DNA from: Xanthomonas sontii
GTDB lineage: Bacteria > Pseudomonadota > Gammaproteobacteria > Xanthomonadales > Xanthomonadaceae
Direction of reading: 5' to 3'
Assembly (NCBI RefSeq): GCF_040529055.1
Contig: NZ_CP132342.1
Span: 558,001-622,000 of the forward strand
Length of the DNA stretch: 64,000 bases
A program made the translations under genes and the position numbers. Of this stretch, positions 1 to 8,160 are shown piece after piece. Numbering within the stretch: position 1 is the stretch's first letter; the number at the start of each line of letters is the position of its first letter. The notes beneath the pieces were generated by a model, which saw nothing but the letters and a program-made list of their open reading frames with translations, searched no databases and was not told the DNA's origin.

Positions 1-2
1 GC

Positions 3-143
3 GGCCAACTGCGCATGGTCAAGGTGACGCCGGCGCGCGGCCCGGCCTATTACCTGTACGACCGCAACGGCGACGGCCACATGGAGGTGGACGGCAGCAA
101 GGACAATGTGTCGCCCGTGTACTGGAAGCTGTACAGCTGGTGA
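3..143 (+). CDS. DUF2782-like protein, C-terminal part (5' end outside window)
   Basis: Only the last 46 codons are present, reading GQLRMVKVTPARGPAYYL at the left edge and ending LYSW before a TGA at 141-143. The pattern of a basic strand, then PAYYLYDRNGDG, then a short tail ending VYWKLYSW resembles the small DUF2782 proteins of gammaproteobacteria, which often sit near polA. The function of that family is unknown. The gene converges on the uspA-like gene. The 246 bp between them (144-389) hold no gene or convincing terminator that I can see. Family assignment is from memory of its conserved C-terminal pattern, so it is tentative. Confidence 0.6.
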   Translation, partial: GQLRMVKVTPARGPAYYLYDRNGDGHMEVDGSKDNVSPVYWKLYSW

Positions 144-389
144 TGGCGCGCCCGGCACGTCGCCCAACGGTGGCGGCGCGCGGGCGTGCTCGCGTCCCCG
201 ATCTGCCCAGACGGACGAATGCATGCACGTGCCGGATGCCGGCCCCCCGTCGCGGCGTTGCCTCCCGGCGCAGCCGCGTGACAGGCCGAAGCGTATCGGC
301 AAAGCGATAGGTCGCTGCCGCCAGCGACCGGATGCCGGCCTCGAACGTGTTCCGCACCGCGCCGACCCCGGCGCGGGCCGGTCAGCGCC

Positions 390-836
390 TCAGCGGATCA
401 CCAGCACCGGCACCTGGCTGTTGGCCAGCACTTCCGCGGTCTGGCTGCCGAGCAGGACCCGGCTCATGCCGCGGCGGCCGTGCGAGGTCATCACGATCAG
501 ATCGCTGTTGCAGGCCACGGCCATGTCGATGATGCCCTCGGCGGCGTAGCGGTCGAGCACGTGGCGACCGTGCGCGGTCACTCCGGTGGCCGCGGCGGCG
601 GCCAGTGCTGGCGCCAGGATCTTCTGCGCGCCGGCTTCGCGGTCCTGGCGGTATTCGGGGCTGGCCTCGTAGCCCACGCTCCAGCCCATCGCGTCGTACA
701 TGCCCATTGCCCACGGCTCGGACACGGTGACGATATCCACGTCCGCGCCGAGCTCGGCGGCCAGCGCCAGCCCCTGCTGCAACCCCTTGGCGGACAACTC
801 GGAACCATCGATGGCGATCAGGATGCGCTGGTACAT
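390..836 (-). CDS. Universal stress protein, UspA family
   Basis: A 148-residue single-domain Usp protein beginning MYQRILIAIDGSELS, the usual first beta strand with the conserved Asp (ILIAIDGS) that contacts ATP. The C-terminal end carries the nucleotide-binding stretch TSHGRRGMSRVLLGS, which fits the family G-2x-G-9x-G(S/T) signature except that the first Gly is Thr. The start at 836 is preferred over an upstream in-frame ATG at 878 because GGAG lies 7 nt before it and the family starts exactly at this strand. Such proteins are cytosolic and help survival in growth arrest or stress; no specific substrate can be inferred. Stands alone, transcribed away from the acetyltransferase gene behind it. 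Confidence 0.93.
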   Translation of the reverse strand: MYQRILIAIDGSELSAKGLQQGLALAAELGADVDIVTVSEPWAMGMYDAMGWSVGYEASPEYRQDREAGAQKILAPALAAAAATGVTAHGRHVLDRYAAEGIIDMAVACNSDLIVMTSHGRRGMSRVLLGSQTAEVLANSQVPVLVIR

Positions 837-920
837 GGGATGCTCCGGTGACGCCGCACACGGCGGCCTGGACAGCATTGCATACCCATTGCGCGGCAGC
901 TGCCTTGACCCGGATCAAAT

Positions 921-1481
921 TCAGTCGCTGTGCGGCTTCAGCGGGCGTGCCGGATTGCCGGCCACACGCGCACCGGCCGGCACGTCGCGGGTGACCACGC
1001 TGCCGGCGCCGATCACCGCGTCGTCGCCAATGACCACACCGGGCAGCACGATCGCGCCGCCGCCGATCCAGACGTTGCGCCCGATCGTCACCGGCCGCCC
1101 CAGTTCCAGCCCTTCGGCGCGCTGCGCGGCATCGCGCGGATGATCGGCGGCATAGAGCTGCACCGCCGGCCCGATCTGGGTGCCGGCGCCGATGTGCACC
1201 GGTGCCACGTCCAGGATCACGCAGTTGAAGTTGAGGAACACGTCCTCGCCGAGATGGATGTTGTAGCCGTAGTCGCAATGGAACGGCGGCCGCACCACCG
1301 CGCCGCGTGCCACCGAACCCAGTCCTTCGACCAGCAGCGCGTGCCGCCGCGCCGGTGGCTCGGCCAGCGCCGCGTTGTAGCGCTGCATCCAGGCACTGGC
1401 CGCGTCCTGCTCGGCCTGCAGTTGCGCGTCGTTGGGACGATACGCCTCGCCGGCCAGCATCTTCTCTTTCTCGCTTCGCAT
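921..1481 (-). CDS. Sugar O-acetyltransferase (maltose/galactoside acetyltransferase type)
   Basis: A 186-residue protein with the N-terminal Mac domain (MRSEKEKMLAGEAYRPND), followed by a left-handed parallel beta helix of hexapeptide repeats (IGPAVQLYAADHP, IGRNVWIGGGAIVLPGVVIG, DDAVIGAGSVVTRDVP). These features and the length match the Maa/LacA/NodL group, which acetylates a sugar hydroxyl using acetyl-CoA; the DHP motif carries the catalytic His. Start chosen at 1481 because GGGAGGG lies just upstream. Exact sugar substrate cannot be read from sequence. Cytosolic trimer by family. Confidence 0.92.
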   Translation of the reverse strand: MRSEKEKMLAGEAYRPNDAQLQAEQDAASAWMQRYNAALAEPPARRHALLVEGLGSVARGAVVRPPFHCDYGYNIHLGEDVFLNFNCVILDVAPVHIGAGTQIGPAVQLYAADHPRDAAQRAEGLELGRPVTIGRNVWIGGGAIVLPGVVIGDDAVIGAGSVVTRDVPAGARVAGNPARPLKPHSD

Positions 1482-1701
1482 CCTTGCCCTCCCAGGCAGT
1501 GGTCGAACGGGAATGATCGCATCGCGCTGCGTCACGGCGCGTGTCCCTGGCGGTGACGCACAAGCCGCAGCCACGACGACGTCGTGACCAACAGACCACG
1601 TCGCATTCACCGTCCAGCAACGCCTACGCGTCCGATCATCGAACGCCCATGCCGGCACATTCCAGCCCGCGTGGGCTCTTCCCAGACAAAGGCGGTGCGC
1701 G

Positions 1702-1998
1702 ATGTCCGAACATGTGGAAGCAGGCCAGATGGTGTTCGTCGCCGACGGCGAGGTCGGTGTGGGGGCGGTGCGCGAGGTGCGCAACGGCGGCGCCACGTTC
1801 GTCGTCAATATCGAGAACGGAGGCGATTTTGTGGTGCCGGCGAGCGCGGTGCGCGACGTGCATTTCGGCAAGGTGATCCTGGCGGTCGAGCACCTGCCGG
1901 CGCCGCTGCGCGAGGCGTTGCGGCACCCTCATGCCGCGGAACTGCCGACGTCGACCTATGCCGCCAGCGATCCGGGCGACGGCGCATTGAAGGACTGA
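1702..1998 (+). CDS. Small conserved-looking protein, possible PRC-barrel-like fold
   Basis: A 98-residue protein with no signal peptide or membrane segment. Its first half (MVFVADGEVGVGAVREV, FVVNIENGGDFVVPASAVRDV) is rich in short beta strands and Gly turns and resembles the beta-barrel modules of PRC-barrel/DUF2171 proteins, but I do not recognise a firm family. Codon usage is like the flanking genes. It lies alone between the divergent acetyltransferase and the M61 peptidase gene; the 289 bp following it (2001-2289) contains no gene I can support. No function is assigned. Confidence 0.6.
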   Translation: MSEHVEAGQMVFVADGEVGVGAVREVRNGGATFVVNIENGGDFVVPASAVRDVHFGKVILAVEHLPAPLREALRHPHAAELPTSTYAASDPGDGALKD

Positions 1999-2289
1999 GG
2001 CGGCACACTTTCCGGCTGCAACGCCGCAGCTGCGATGCATCCGGAGTCCAAGGGGTTGCGCGCTTGGCGGCCGTCCACAGCGGGCCAGCGCTGGACGACC
2101 GCCGCTGCCGCCAGACGCCAGAGGGACACCGCTGTCGCGCGGCCGTCCCGGGATCACAGCCCGGGCCCCGTGGCCCCCGAATGAACGGCATTGCCTGGCA
2201 CCTGCGTGACCGGGCTGGGCAAGTGCGCCGGCGATGGCAGCAGGTGCTAACGTTCCGCGTTTCCGCACCCATCGCCCTCGGAGCCGCAC

Positions 2290-4227
2290 ATGTCCGCCAC
2301 CGCTTTCCCCGCCTCCCGCCGCGCCCGCCGGGCGCTGGTCCTCGGCATCGGTCTTGCGCTCGCCAGCGCCGCGCAGGCGCAGGTGGTGCGCACACCGGAC
2401 GTGCCGGCGCCGCAGGACACGCCCTACCCTGGCACCCTGACCCTGCAGGTGGACGCCGGCGACGTACGCCAGGGCATCTACCGGGTGCACGAGACCATCC
2501 CGGTCAGCGCCGGGCGGCTGACCCTGCAGTACCCACAATGGATCCCCGGCGACCATTCGCCGAGCGGGCCGGTGGCGATGCTGGCCGGCCTCACCCTCAC
2601 CGCCAACGGCAAGCCGCTGCCGTGGCGCCGCGACACCTTCGACGTGTACAGCTTCCACGTCGACGTGCCGCAGGGCGTGAGCGCGATCGACGCCAGCTTC
2701 CAGTACCTGTCGCCGCGCGACGACGGCTTCGAGATGACCGACAAGATGCTGCAGCTGGAGTGGAACAAGGTGGCGCTGTACCCGGCCGGCCACGACACCC
2801 GCGGCATCACCGTGGCGCCGAGCGTGACCCTGCCGGCCGGCTGGGAGTTCGGCACCGCGCTGGAGACCGCCAGCCGCAACGGCGCCACCACCACCTTCAA
2901 GCCGGTGGACTTCACCACCCTGGTCGACTCGCCGATCTACGCCGGGCGCTACTTCAAGCGCGTGGACCTGACCCCGGCCGGCGGCGCGCCGGTGCACCTG
3001 GACGTGGTCGCCGACGCACCGCGGTTCCTGGACATCAGCGCCGAGCAGCTGCAGGCGCACCGCAACCTGCCGGTGCAGGCGATCAAGCTGTTCGGCTCGC
3101 ACCACTACGCCCATTACGATTTCCTGTTCTCGCTGTCGGACGTGCTCGGCGGCAACGGCCTGGAACACCACCAGTCCAGCGAGAACGGACTGGCTGCCGA
3201 CTACTTCAGCGCCTGGGACGAGAACGCGCCGGACCGCGACCTGCTCGCGCACGAGTACACGCACTCCTGGAACGGCAAGTTCCGGCGCCCGGCCGACCTG
3301 TGGACGCCGACCTTCAACGTGCCGATGGGCGACTCGCTGCTGTGGGTCTACGAGGGCCAGACCCAGTACTGGGGCTATGTGTTGACCGCGCGCGCCGGGA
3401 TGTGGACGCCGCAGCAGTTCCGCGATGCGCTGGCGATGACCGCCGCCAACTACGATCGCAACCGCGCCGGCTTCCGCTGGCGCTCGCTGGAGGACACCAC
3501 CAACGACCCCACCGCCGCGCATCGCGCGCCGCTGCCCTACCGCAGCTGGCAGATGAGCGAGGACTACTACAGCGGCGGGCAGATGGTGTGGCTGGCGGTG
3601 GACGCCAAGCTGCGCGCGATGAGCGGCGGGCGCAAGTCGCTGGACGACGTGGCCAAGGCGTTCTTCGGCATCGACGACGGCAGTTTCGCGGTCAAGACCT
3701 ACACCTTCGACGACGTCATCGCCGCGCTCGACGGCGTGGTCCACTACGACTGGGCCGACTACATCAACCGGCGCGTGTACCAGGTAGACCCGCCGCTGCT
3801 GGAAGGCCTGCAGGCCAGCGGCTGGAAGCTGGTGTACACCGACCAGCCCAGCGCATTCGAGAAGCAGTACGACGGCCGCCACCAGTCGGCGCGGCACCGC
3901 TACAACTTCGCCTGGTCGATCGGCCTGGTGATGAACGACGACGCCAGCATCAACGACGTGCTGTGGGACGGCCCGGCGTTCAAGGCCGGGGTCAGCAGCG
4001 GCGCCACGGTGCTGGCGGTCAACGGCCAGGACTACTCGCGCGACACGCTCAAGCAGGCCATCGCCGACGCCAAGGGCGGCAGCGCGCCGATCGTGCTGAC
4101 GCTCAAGTACCAGGGCGGCGTGCGCGACGTGCCGGTGAACTACCACGACGGCCTGCAGTATCCGCACCTGGTGCGGGTCGAGGGCACGCCGGACTACCTG
4201 AGCAAGATCATCGCCGCACGGCACTGA
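2290..4227 (+). CDS. M61 family glycyl-aminopeptidase-like metallopeptidase with PDZ domain
   Basis: A 645-residue exported protein. Residues 1-30 form a signal peptide (ALVLGIGLALASAAQAQ). The catalytic zinc site is LAHEYTHSWNGK with His321, Glu322 and His325, and a downstream Glu355 in LLWVYEGQTQYWG as third ligand, the arrangement of the M61 family. The last about 100 residues (GLVMNDDASINDVLWDGPAFKAGVSSG, then VLAVNGQ) form a PDZ domain. M61 enzymes of proteobacteria release N-terminal Gly or Ala from peptides in the periplasm or outside the cell. Xanthomonads encode several such secreted peptidases. Ends 10 nt before a strong hairpin; no operon partner. Confidence 0.93.
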   Translation: MSATAFPASRRARRALVLGIGLALASAAQAQVVRTPDVPAPQDTPYPGTLTLQVDAGDVRQGIYRVHETIPVSAGRLTLQYPQWIPGDHSPSGPVAMLAGLTLTANGKPLPWRRDTFDVYSFHVDVPQGVSAIDASFQYLSPRDDGFEMTDKMLQLEWNKVALYPAGHDTRGITVAPSVTLPAGWEFGTALETASRNGATTTFKPVDFTTLVDSPIYAGRYFKRVDLTPAGGAPVHLDVVADAPRFLDISAEQLQAHRNLPVQAIKLFGSHHYAHYDFLFSLSDVLGGNGLEHHQSSENGLAADYFSAWDENAPDRDLLAHEYTHSWNGKFRRPADLWTPTFNVPMGDSLLWVYEGQTQYWGYVLTARAGMWTPQQFRDALAMTAANYDRNRAGFRWRSLEDTTNDPTAAHRAPLPYRSWQMSEDYYSGGQMVWLAVDAKLRAMSGGRKSLDDVAKAFFGIDDGSFAVKTYTFDDVIAALDGVVHYDWADYINRRVYQVDPPLLEGLQASGWKLVYTDQPSAFEKQYDGRHQSARHRYNFAWSIGLVMNDDASINDVLWDGPAFKAGVSSGATVLAVNGQDYSRDTLKQAIADAKGGSAPIVLTLKYQGGVRDVPVNYHDGLQYPHLVRVEGTPDYLSKIIAARH

Positions 4228-4236
4228 GCCGGCACC

Positions 4237-4265
4237 GCCGCCGCTGCCGACAGCGCAGCGGCGGC
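4237..4265 (+). terminator. Terminator-like hairpin after the M61 gene
   Basis: A perfect 11-bp stem GCCGCCGCTGC / GCAGCGGCGGC with a 7-nt loop begins 9 nt after the stop codon of the M61 gene. There is no T tract, so it may act as a 3' end stabiliser rather than a factor-independent terminator. Confidence 0.5.
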
Positions 4266-4345
4266 AGGTGCGCGACGCGGCACCGTCACGCGCCACACGC
4301 GGACGCCGACGACAATGGCAGGCGTGGTTTCCGTCCTGTCCCGGC

Positions 4346-5086
4346 ATGCCTGCGATCGAGTTGCTGACCATCAATGCGCACATGGGCTTCAGCGTGCTGA
4401 AGCGGCGCTTCATGCTGCCGGAGTTGCGTGCGGCGATCCGCACCCTGCCCGCGGACCTGGTGTTCCTGCAGGAGGTGCTGGGCGAGCATCAGCTGCATGC
4501 CGGCCGCCACGCCGACTGGCCGGCGCAGAGCCAGTACGAATTCCTCGCCGATACGCTGTGGCCGCAGTTCGCCTATGGCCGCAATGCGGTGTATCCGCAT
4601 GGGCATCACGGCAACGCGCTGCTGTCGCGCTTCCCGATCGCCTCCTTCGTCAACCGCGACGTCTCCATCGCCGGCCACGAGCACCGCGGGCTGTTGCATG
4701 CGGTGCTGGAGATCCCCGGTCATGCCGAGGCGGTGCATGCGATCTGCGTGCATCTGGGCCTGCGCGAGGCGCACCGGCGCCGGCAGATCGGCCTGCTCGG
4801 TGCGCTGATCGCCGAACTGCCGTCACAGGCGCCGCTGATCGTCGCCGGCGACTTCAACGACTGGCGCCAGCGCGGGCATCCGCTGCTGCAGCGGCATGGC
4901 CTGACCGAGGCCTTCGCGCAGCTGCACGGACGCGTGGCGCGCAGCTTCCCGGCGCGCTGGCCGCTGTTGCCGCTGGACCGCATCTATGTGCGCAACGTGC
5001 GCATCGAGGCCGCACGGGTGTTGACCGGCCGGCCGTGGTCGCACCTGTCCGACCACGCCCCGCTGCACGCCAGGATCGTGCTGTGA
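4346..5086 (+). CDS. Endonuclease/exonuclease/phosphatase (EEP) family protein, YbhP-like
   Basis: A 246-residue EEP-fold protein: LLTINAHMGF (first strand with Asn), LVFLQEVLGEHQ (metal-binding Glu), LIVAGDFNDWRQ (catalytic GDFND) and the C-terminal SDHAPLHARI (SDH). This is the DNase I/phosphatase superfamily; members cut nucleic acids or phospholipid head groups. The order EEP protein, cardiolipin synthase, multi-pass protein is the same as ybhP-clsB-ybhN of Escherichia coli, which points to phospholipid metabolism. The start at 4346 (MPAIELLTIN) is placed just before the first strand; an upstream in-frame ATG at 4268 would add an arginine-rich tail and lacks support. Its stop overlaps the next start. 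Confidence 0.88.
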   Translation: MPAIELLTINAHMGFSVLKRRFMLPELRAAIRTLPADLVFLQEVLGEHQLHAGRHADWPAQSQYEFLADTLWPQFAYGRNAVYPHGHHGNALLSRFPIASFVNRDVSIAGHEHRGLLHAVLEIPGHAEAVHAICVHLGLREAHRRRQIGLLGALIAELPSQAPLIVAGDFNDWRQRGHPLLQRHGLTEAFAQLHGRVARSFPARWPLLPLDRIYVRNVRIEAARVLTGRPWSHLSDHAPLHARIVL

Positions 5087-6288
5087 ACCGGACCGCGAAC
5101 CGCGACACGCGCTGGCGCCAGGGCCACCGCCTGCAGTTGCTGGAGAACGGCGATGCGTATTTCCCGCGCGCCTTCGCCGCGATCGACGCGGCCCGGCACG
5201 AGGTGCTGCTGGAGACCTTCATCTGGTTCGAGGACAAGGTCGGCCTGGCGCTGAAGGATCACCTGGTCGCCGCTGCGCGCCGCGGCGTGCGCGTGCACCT
5301 GCTGGTGGATGCGTTCGGCTCGCCGGATCTCTCGCCCGGCTTCGTGCGCGAACTGACCGAGGCCGGCGCCGAGCTGCGCCTGTACGACCAGCAGCCGACC
5401 CTGCTCGGCGTGCGTTTGAACGTGTTCCGGCGCATGCACCGCAAGCTGCTGGTGGTGGACGGGCGAATCGGCATGATCGGCGGCATCAACTGGTCGGCCG
5501 ATCACCTGGCCGATTTCGGCCCGGAGGCGAAACAGGACTACGCGGTGGAGGTACAAGGCCCGGTAGTGGCGGACATGGTCGCGTTCGTACGCCGGACCCT
5601 GGCCACCCACGGCACCGGCGCGGGGTGGGTGCCGCAGGAGAACGTCGATGTGCCGCCCGCCGGCGCGGCCGAGGTGTGCTTCCTGCCGCGCGACAACGCC
5701 GGCCGTTCACGCAGCATCGAACGCGCCTACCGGCAGGCGTTCCGCAGCGCGCGGCACGAGATCGTGATCGCCAACGCCTACTTCTTCCCCGGCTACGGCT
5801 TCCTGCGCGACCTGTGCGCCGCTGCGCGCCGCGGCGTGGCGGTGAAGCTGATCTTCCAGGGGCAACCGGACACGCCGCTGGCGTTGTCCGCCGCACGCGC
5901 GCTGTACCGGCATCTGGTCGATGCCGGCGTGCAGATCTTCGAGTACTGCGAGCGCCCGTTCCACGGCAAGGTCGCGGTGATCGATGGGCACTGGAGCACG
6001 GTGGGATCGAGCAACCTGGATCCGCTGAGCCTGGCGCTGAACCTGGAAGCCAACCTGGTGATCCGCGATGCCGCCTTCGCGCGCGACCTGCACGGGCGCC
6101 TGCAGCGACTGATGCAACGGCACTGCCGCGAAGTCGTGCCGGCGCAGGTGCCGCACGGACGCTTCTGGCAACCGCTGCTGCGGCCGCTGCTGTTCCATGT
6201 GCTGCGCAACGTGCCGCAGTGGGCCAGCCGCCTGCCCAAGCGCACGCCGCGCACTGCGGTGCTGCGGCGCAAGCGGCACGCGCCATGA
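5083..6288 (+). CDS. clsB: Cardiolipin synthase B (phospholipase D superfamily)
   Basis: A 401-residue enzyme with two phospholipase D motifs: HRKLLVVDGRIGMIGGIN (His119, Lys121) and HGKVAVIDGHWSTVGSSN (His294, Lys296). It lacks the two N-terminal membrane helices of ClsA, as expected of ClsB, which makes cardiolipin from phosphatidylglycerol and can also form phosphatidylglycerol. The start is a GTG at 5083, sharing GTGA with the upstream stop, which implies translational coupling. It overlaps the following ybhN-like gene by ATGA. A ClsA-type enzyme is encoded at 16444-17862, so the organism has at least two cardiolipin synthases. Confidence 0.93.
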   Translation: MNRTANRDTRWRQGHRLQLLENGDAYFPRAFAAIDAARHEVLLETFIWFEDKVGLALKDHLVAAARRGVRVHLLVDAFGSPDLSPGFVRELTEAGAELRLYDQQPTLLGVRLNVFRRMHRKLLVVDGRIGMIGGINWSADHLADFGPEAKQDYAVEVQGPVVADMVAFVRRTLATHGTGAGWVPQENVDVPPAGAAEVCFLPRDNAGRSRSIERAYRQAFRSARHEIVIANAYFFPGYGFLRDLCAAARRGVAVKLIFQGQPDTPLALSAARALYRHLVDAGVQIFEYCERPFHGKVAVIDGHWSTVGSSNLDPLSLALNLEANLVIRDAAFARDLHGRLQRLMQRHCREVVPAQVPHGRFWQPLLRPLLFHVLRNVPQWASRLPKRTPRTAVLRRKRHAP

Positions 6289-7220
6289 ACCATCCGCGCA
6301 CGCGTTGGCGCATGCTGCGCCGCTTCGCCTATCTGGCCTTCCTGGTCCTGGTGGCGGTATTGCTGGTACGTGCGGCGCGCACGGTGGACTGGGCGCAAGT
6401 CGGCACCACCCTCGCCGGCTACGGTGCCGGCACCCTGGCCGCCGCCGCAGGCCTGAGCCTGGCCAGCTACGTGCTGTATGCCGGCTACGACCTGGCCGCG
6501 CGACGTTACGCGGCGCATGCGGTGCCGACGCCGCGGGTCATGGCGATAGCGGACATCGCCTACGCCTTCAGCCTGAATGTCGGTGCGCTAATCGGCGGCA
6601 CTACCCTGCGCTACCGCCTGTACGGACGCGCCGGGTTGGGCCTGGCGACGATCAGCCGCGTGGTCGGCTTCGCCATCACCACCAACTGGATGGGCTATCT
6701 GCTGCTGACCGGCGTGCTGCTGGTCAGCGGGCGGCTGCGCACGCCGGCGCAGTGGCCGCTCAGCGGCGCGGTGCTGCCATGGGTCGGCGCCGCCATGCTG
6801 GGCTTGGTGGTGGCCTACCTGATCGCCTGCCAGCGCGCGCACGGCCGCACGCTGCAGGTGCGCGGCCACGTCCTGCACCTGCCGCCGTTGCCGCTGGCGC
6901 TGCTGCAACTCGGCCTGGGCACCTGCAACTGGGCGCTGATGGGCGCCCTGCTGTACGTGCTGATGCCGACCGGCGTGGCCTACCTCTCGGTGCTCGGCGC
7001 ACTGCTGGCGGCGGCCGTGGCCACCGCCATCGCGCACGTGCCGGCCGGCATCGGCGTGCTCGAAGCGGTGGTGCTGCCGCTGCTCGGGACGCAGGCGCCG
7101 CAACCGGAACTGCTGGCGGCATTGCTGGCCTATCGCGCCTTCTACTACCTCGGCCCGCTACTGCTGGCTTGTACCGGCTATGCGCTGCTGGAAGCGCGGC
7201 GACGGCGTGGCGCGGGCTGA
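6285..7220 (+). CDS. ybhN: YbhN-like UPF0104 inner-membrane protein (LPG synthase-type transmembrane fold)
   Basis: A 311-residue multi-pass protein with about eight hydrophobic segments, starting after a short basic N-terminus (MNHPRTRWRMLRRF). It contains the conserved stretch AYAFSLNVGALIGGTTLRYRLY and the C-terminal AHVPAGIGVLEAV, both typical of the YbhN / lysylphosphatidylglycerol synthetase membrane domain family. Family members are associated with lipid translocation or lipid homeostasis; the exact role is unproven. Its ATG overlaps the clsB stop by ATGA, completing a tightly coupled three-gene operon. The 215 bp after it hold no gene I can support. Confidence 0.88.
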   Translation: MNHPRTRWRMLRRFAYLAFLVLVAVLLVRAARTVDWAQVGTTLAGYGAGTLAAAAGLSLASYVLYAGYDLAARRYAAHAVPTPRVMAIADIAYAFSLNVGALIGGTTLRYRLYGRAGLGLATISRVVGFAITTNWMGYLLLTGVLLVSGRLRTPAQWPLSGAVLPWVGAAMLGLVVAYLIACQRAHGRTLQVRGHVLHLPPLPLALLQLGLGTCNWALMGALLYVLMPTGVAYLSVLGALLAAAVATAIAHVPAGIGVLEAVVLPLLGTQAPQPELLAALLAYRAFYYLGPLLLACTGYALLEARRRRGAG

Positions 7221-7435
7221 GCGAGGCCGTGCGCGCGACGGACCCAGCCTCCTGACCACCGACCTGTTGCGCTGCGCCTGCGGTGCCAGCGTCGCAGCGC
7301 ACGCGTCCTGGAGCAGGACGGTCATGCCGCCGCACGGATGCGCTCTTCGGCACCCCGGCACGGTCGACCGAGCGAACGCGCGCAGCGCACACCATTGGCT
7401 GTCCTCATCGCCGCACACCATTCCCGGGAGGTCGC

Positions 7436-7942
7436 ATGAAACTGCTGTTCGCCGTCGCGCTCGCGGCGCTGCTGTCGCCGTGTCTGTCCGCATCCGCCGC
7501 ACCCGTTGCGCCCTCGCCCCTGCTCGGTAACTGGGCCGTGGACGTGGCGCGCCTGGATCGGGCGCCCCAGGATCGGCCCAAGGCGGTCACCCTGCGCTTC
7601 AGCGAGGCGGGCAAGGGCAAGTGGGCGGTCAAGGTCGACATTGCCGAACAGGGCGGCGGCACCATGCATGCCGAAGGCGTCGCCGCGCTCGATGGCCGCG
7701 CCACGCCGGTGAAGAACAACTTCGAGGCCGATGTCTTCGCGCTGCAGATGCCCGCGCCCAACGTGCTGGCGATGATGCTGTCCAAGGACAGGAGCGTGGC
7801 CTTGCCCCGCATCTACACCGTCGCCGCCGACGGACGCTCGATGACCGAGACGGTCTCCGCGTTCGCGCCGGACGGCACGCCGACGATGCGCACCAACTAC
7901 TTCACCCGCGTCGCGGCGTCTGCCACGCCGTCTTCGCGCTGA
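7436..7942 (+). CDS. Exported protein of unknown function
   Basis: A 168-residue protein with a clear signal peptide (MKLLFAVALAALLSPCLSASA). The mature part opens LLGNWAVDVARLDRAP and reads as a run of beta strands (VTLRFSEAGKGKWAVKVDIAEQ, MTETVSAFAPDGTPTMRTNYF), suggesting a periplasmic beta-barrel or lipocalin-like fold, but I recognise no named family. The start at 7436 is fixed by GGGAGG 7 nt upstream and by the signal peptide. It stands alone. It borders the hipBA accessory patch. Confidence 0.75.
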   Translation: MKLLFAVALAALLSPCLSASAAPVAPSPLLGNWAVDVARLDRAPQDRPKAVTLRFSEAGKGKWAVKVDIAEQGGGTMHAEGVAALDGRATPVKNNFEADVFALQMPAPNVLAMMLSKDRSVALPRIYTVAADGRSMTETVSAFAPDGTPTMRTNYFTRVAASATPSSR

Positions 7943-7990
7943 CGCACGCGCCGGGCGCGGCATGTCAGACCGGTACTGGCCTACGCAGCT

Positions 7991-8040
7991 CTCCAGCGAG
8001 GTACAGGCCAGGAACCCAACCAGCTCGGTCATCGCCTGTC
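7991..8040 (-). pseudogene. Decayed fragment of uvrD
   Basis: About 50 nt match the uvrD coding sequence at 10505-10554 in the same orientation, with 43 of 50 identical by eye. Translated, the fragment reads GRQAMTELVGFLACTSLES against GRQAMTELVAFLAYASLEA in UvrD. Nothing of uvrD is recognisable on either side, so it is a relic rather than a gene. It lies on the far side of hipBA from the intact uvrD. The surrounding 7943-8160 holds no gene. Confidence 0.75.
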
Positions 8041-8160
8041 GTCCTGGCGCGGCCGCGGTCGCTGACGTAGGGACCATGGAGCAAGACCATGGATGCTCCC
8101 TGCGTAGATGCCCGTCCTGCCCGGCCAGTCGCGCCAGCCCGCCGCGAGCGGCAGACCGCG

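Noticed and set aside
1636..4443. Long minus-strand open frame antisense to the M61 gene, and similar long frames such as 21551-23887 (minus), 55478-60115 (plus) and 60310-63246 (minus)
   Set aside because: They are low-complexity Arg/Ala/Gly/Pro-rich readings opposite or offset to genes with recognisable domains, a normal result of high GC and codon bias.
5486..6313. Antisense frame over clsB
   Set aside because: No domains, strongly Arg/Ala-biased, and the plus-strand product carries both HKD motifs.
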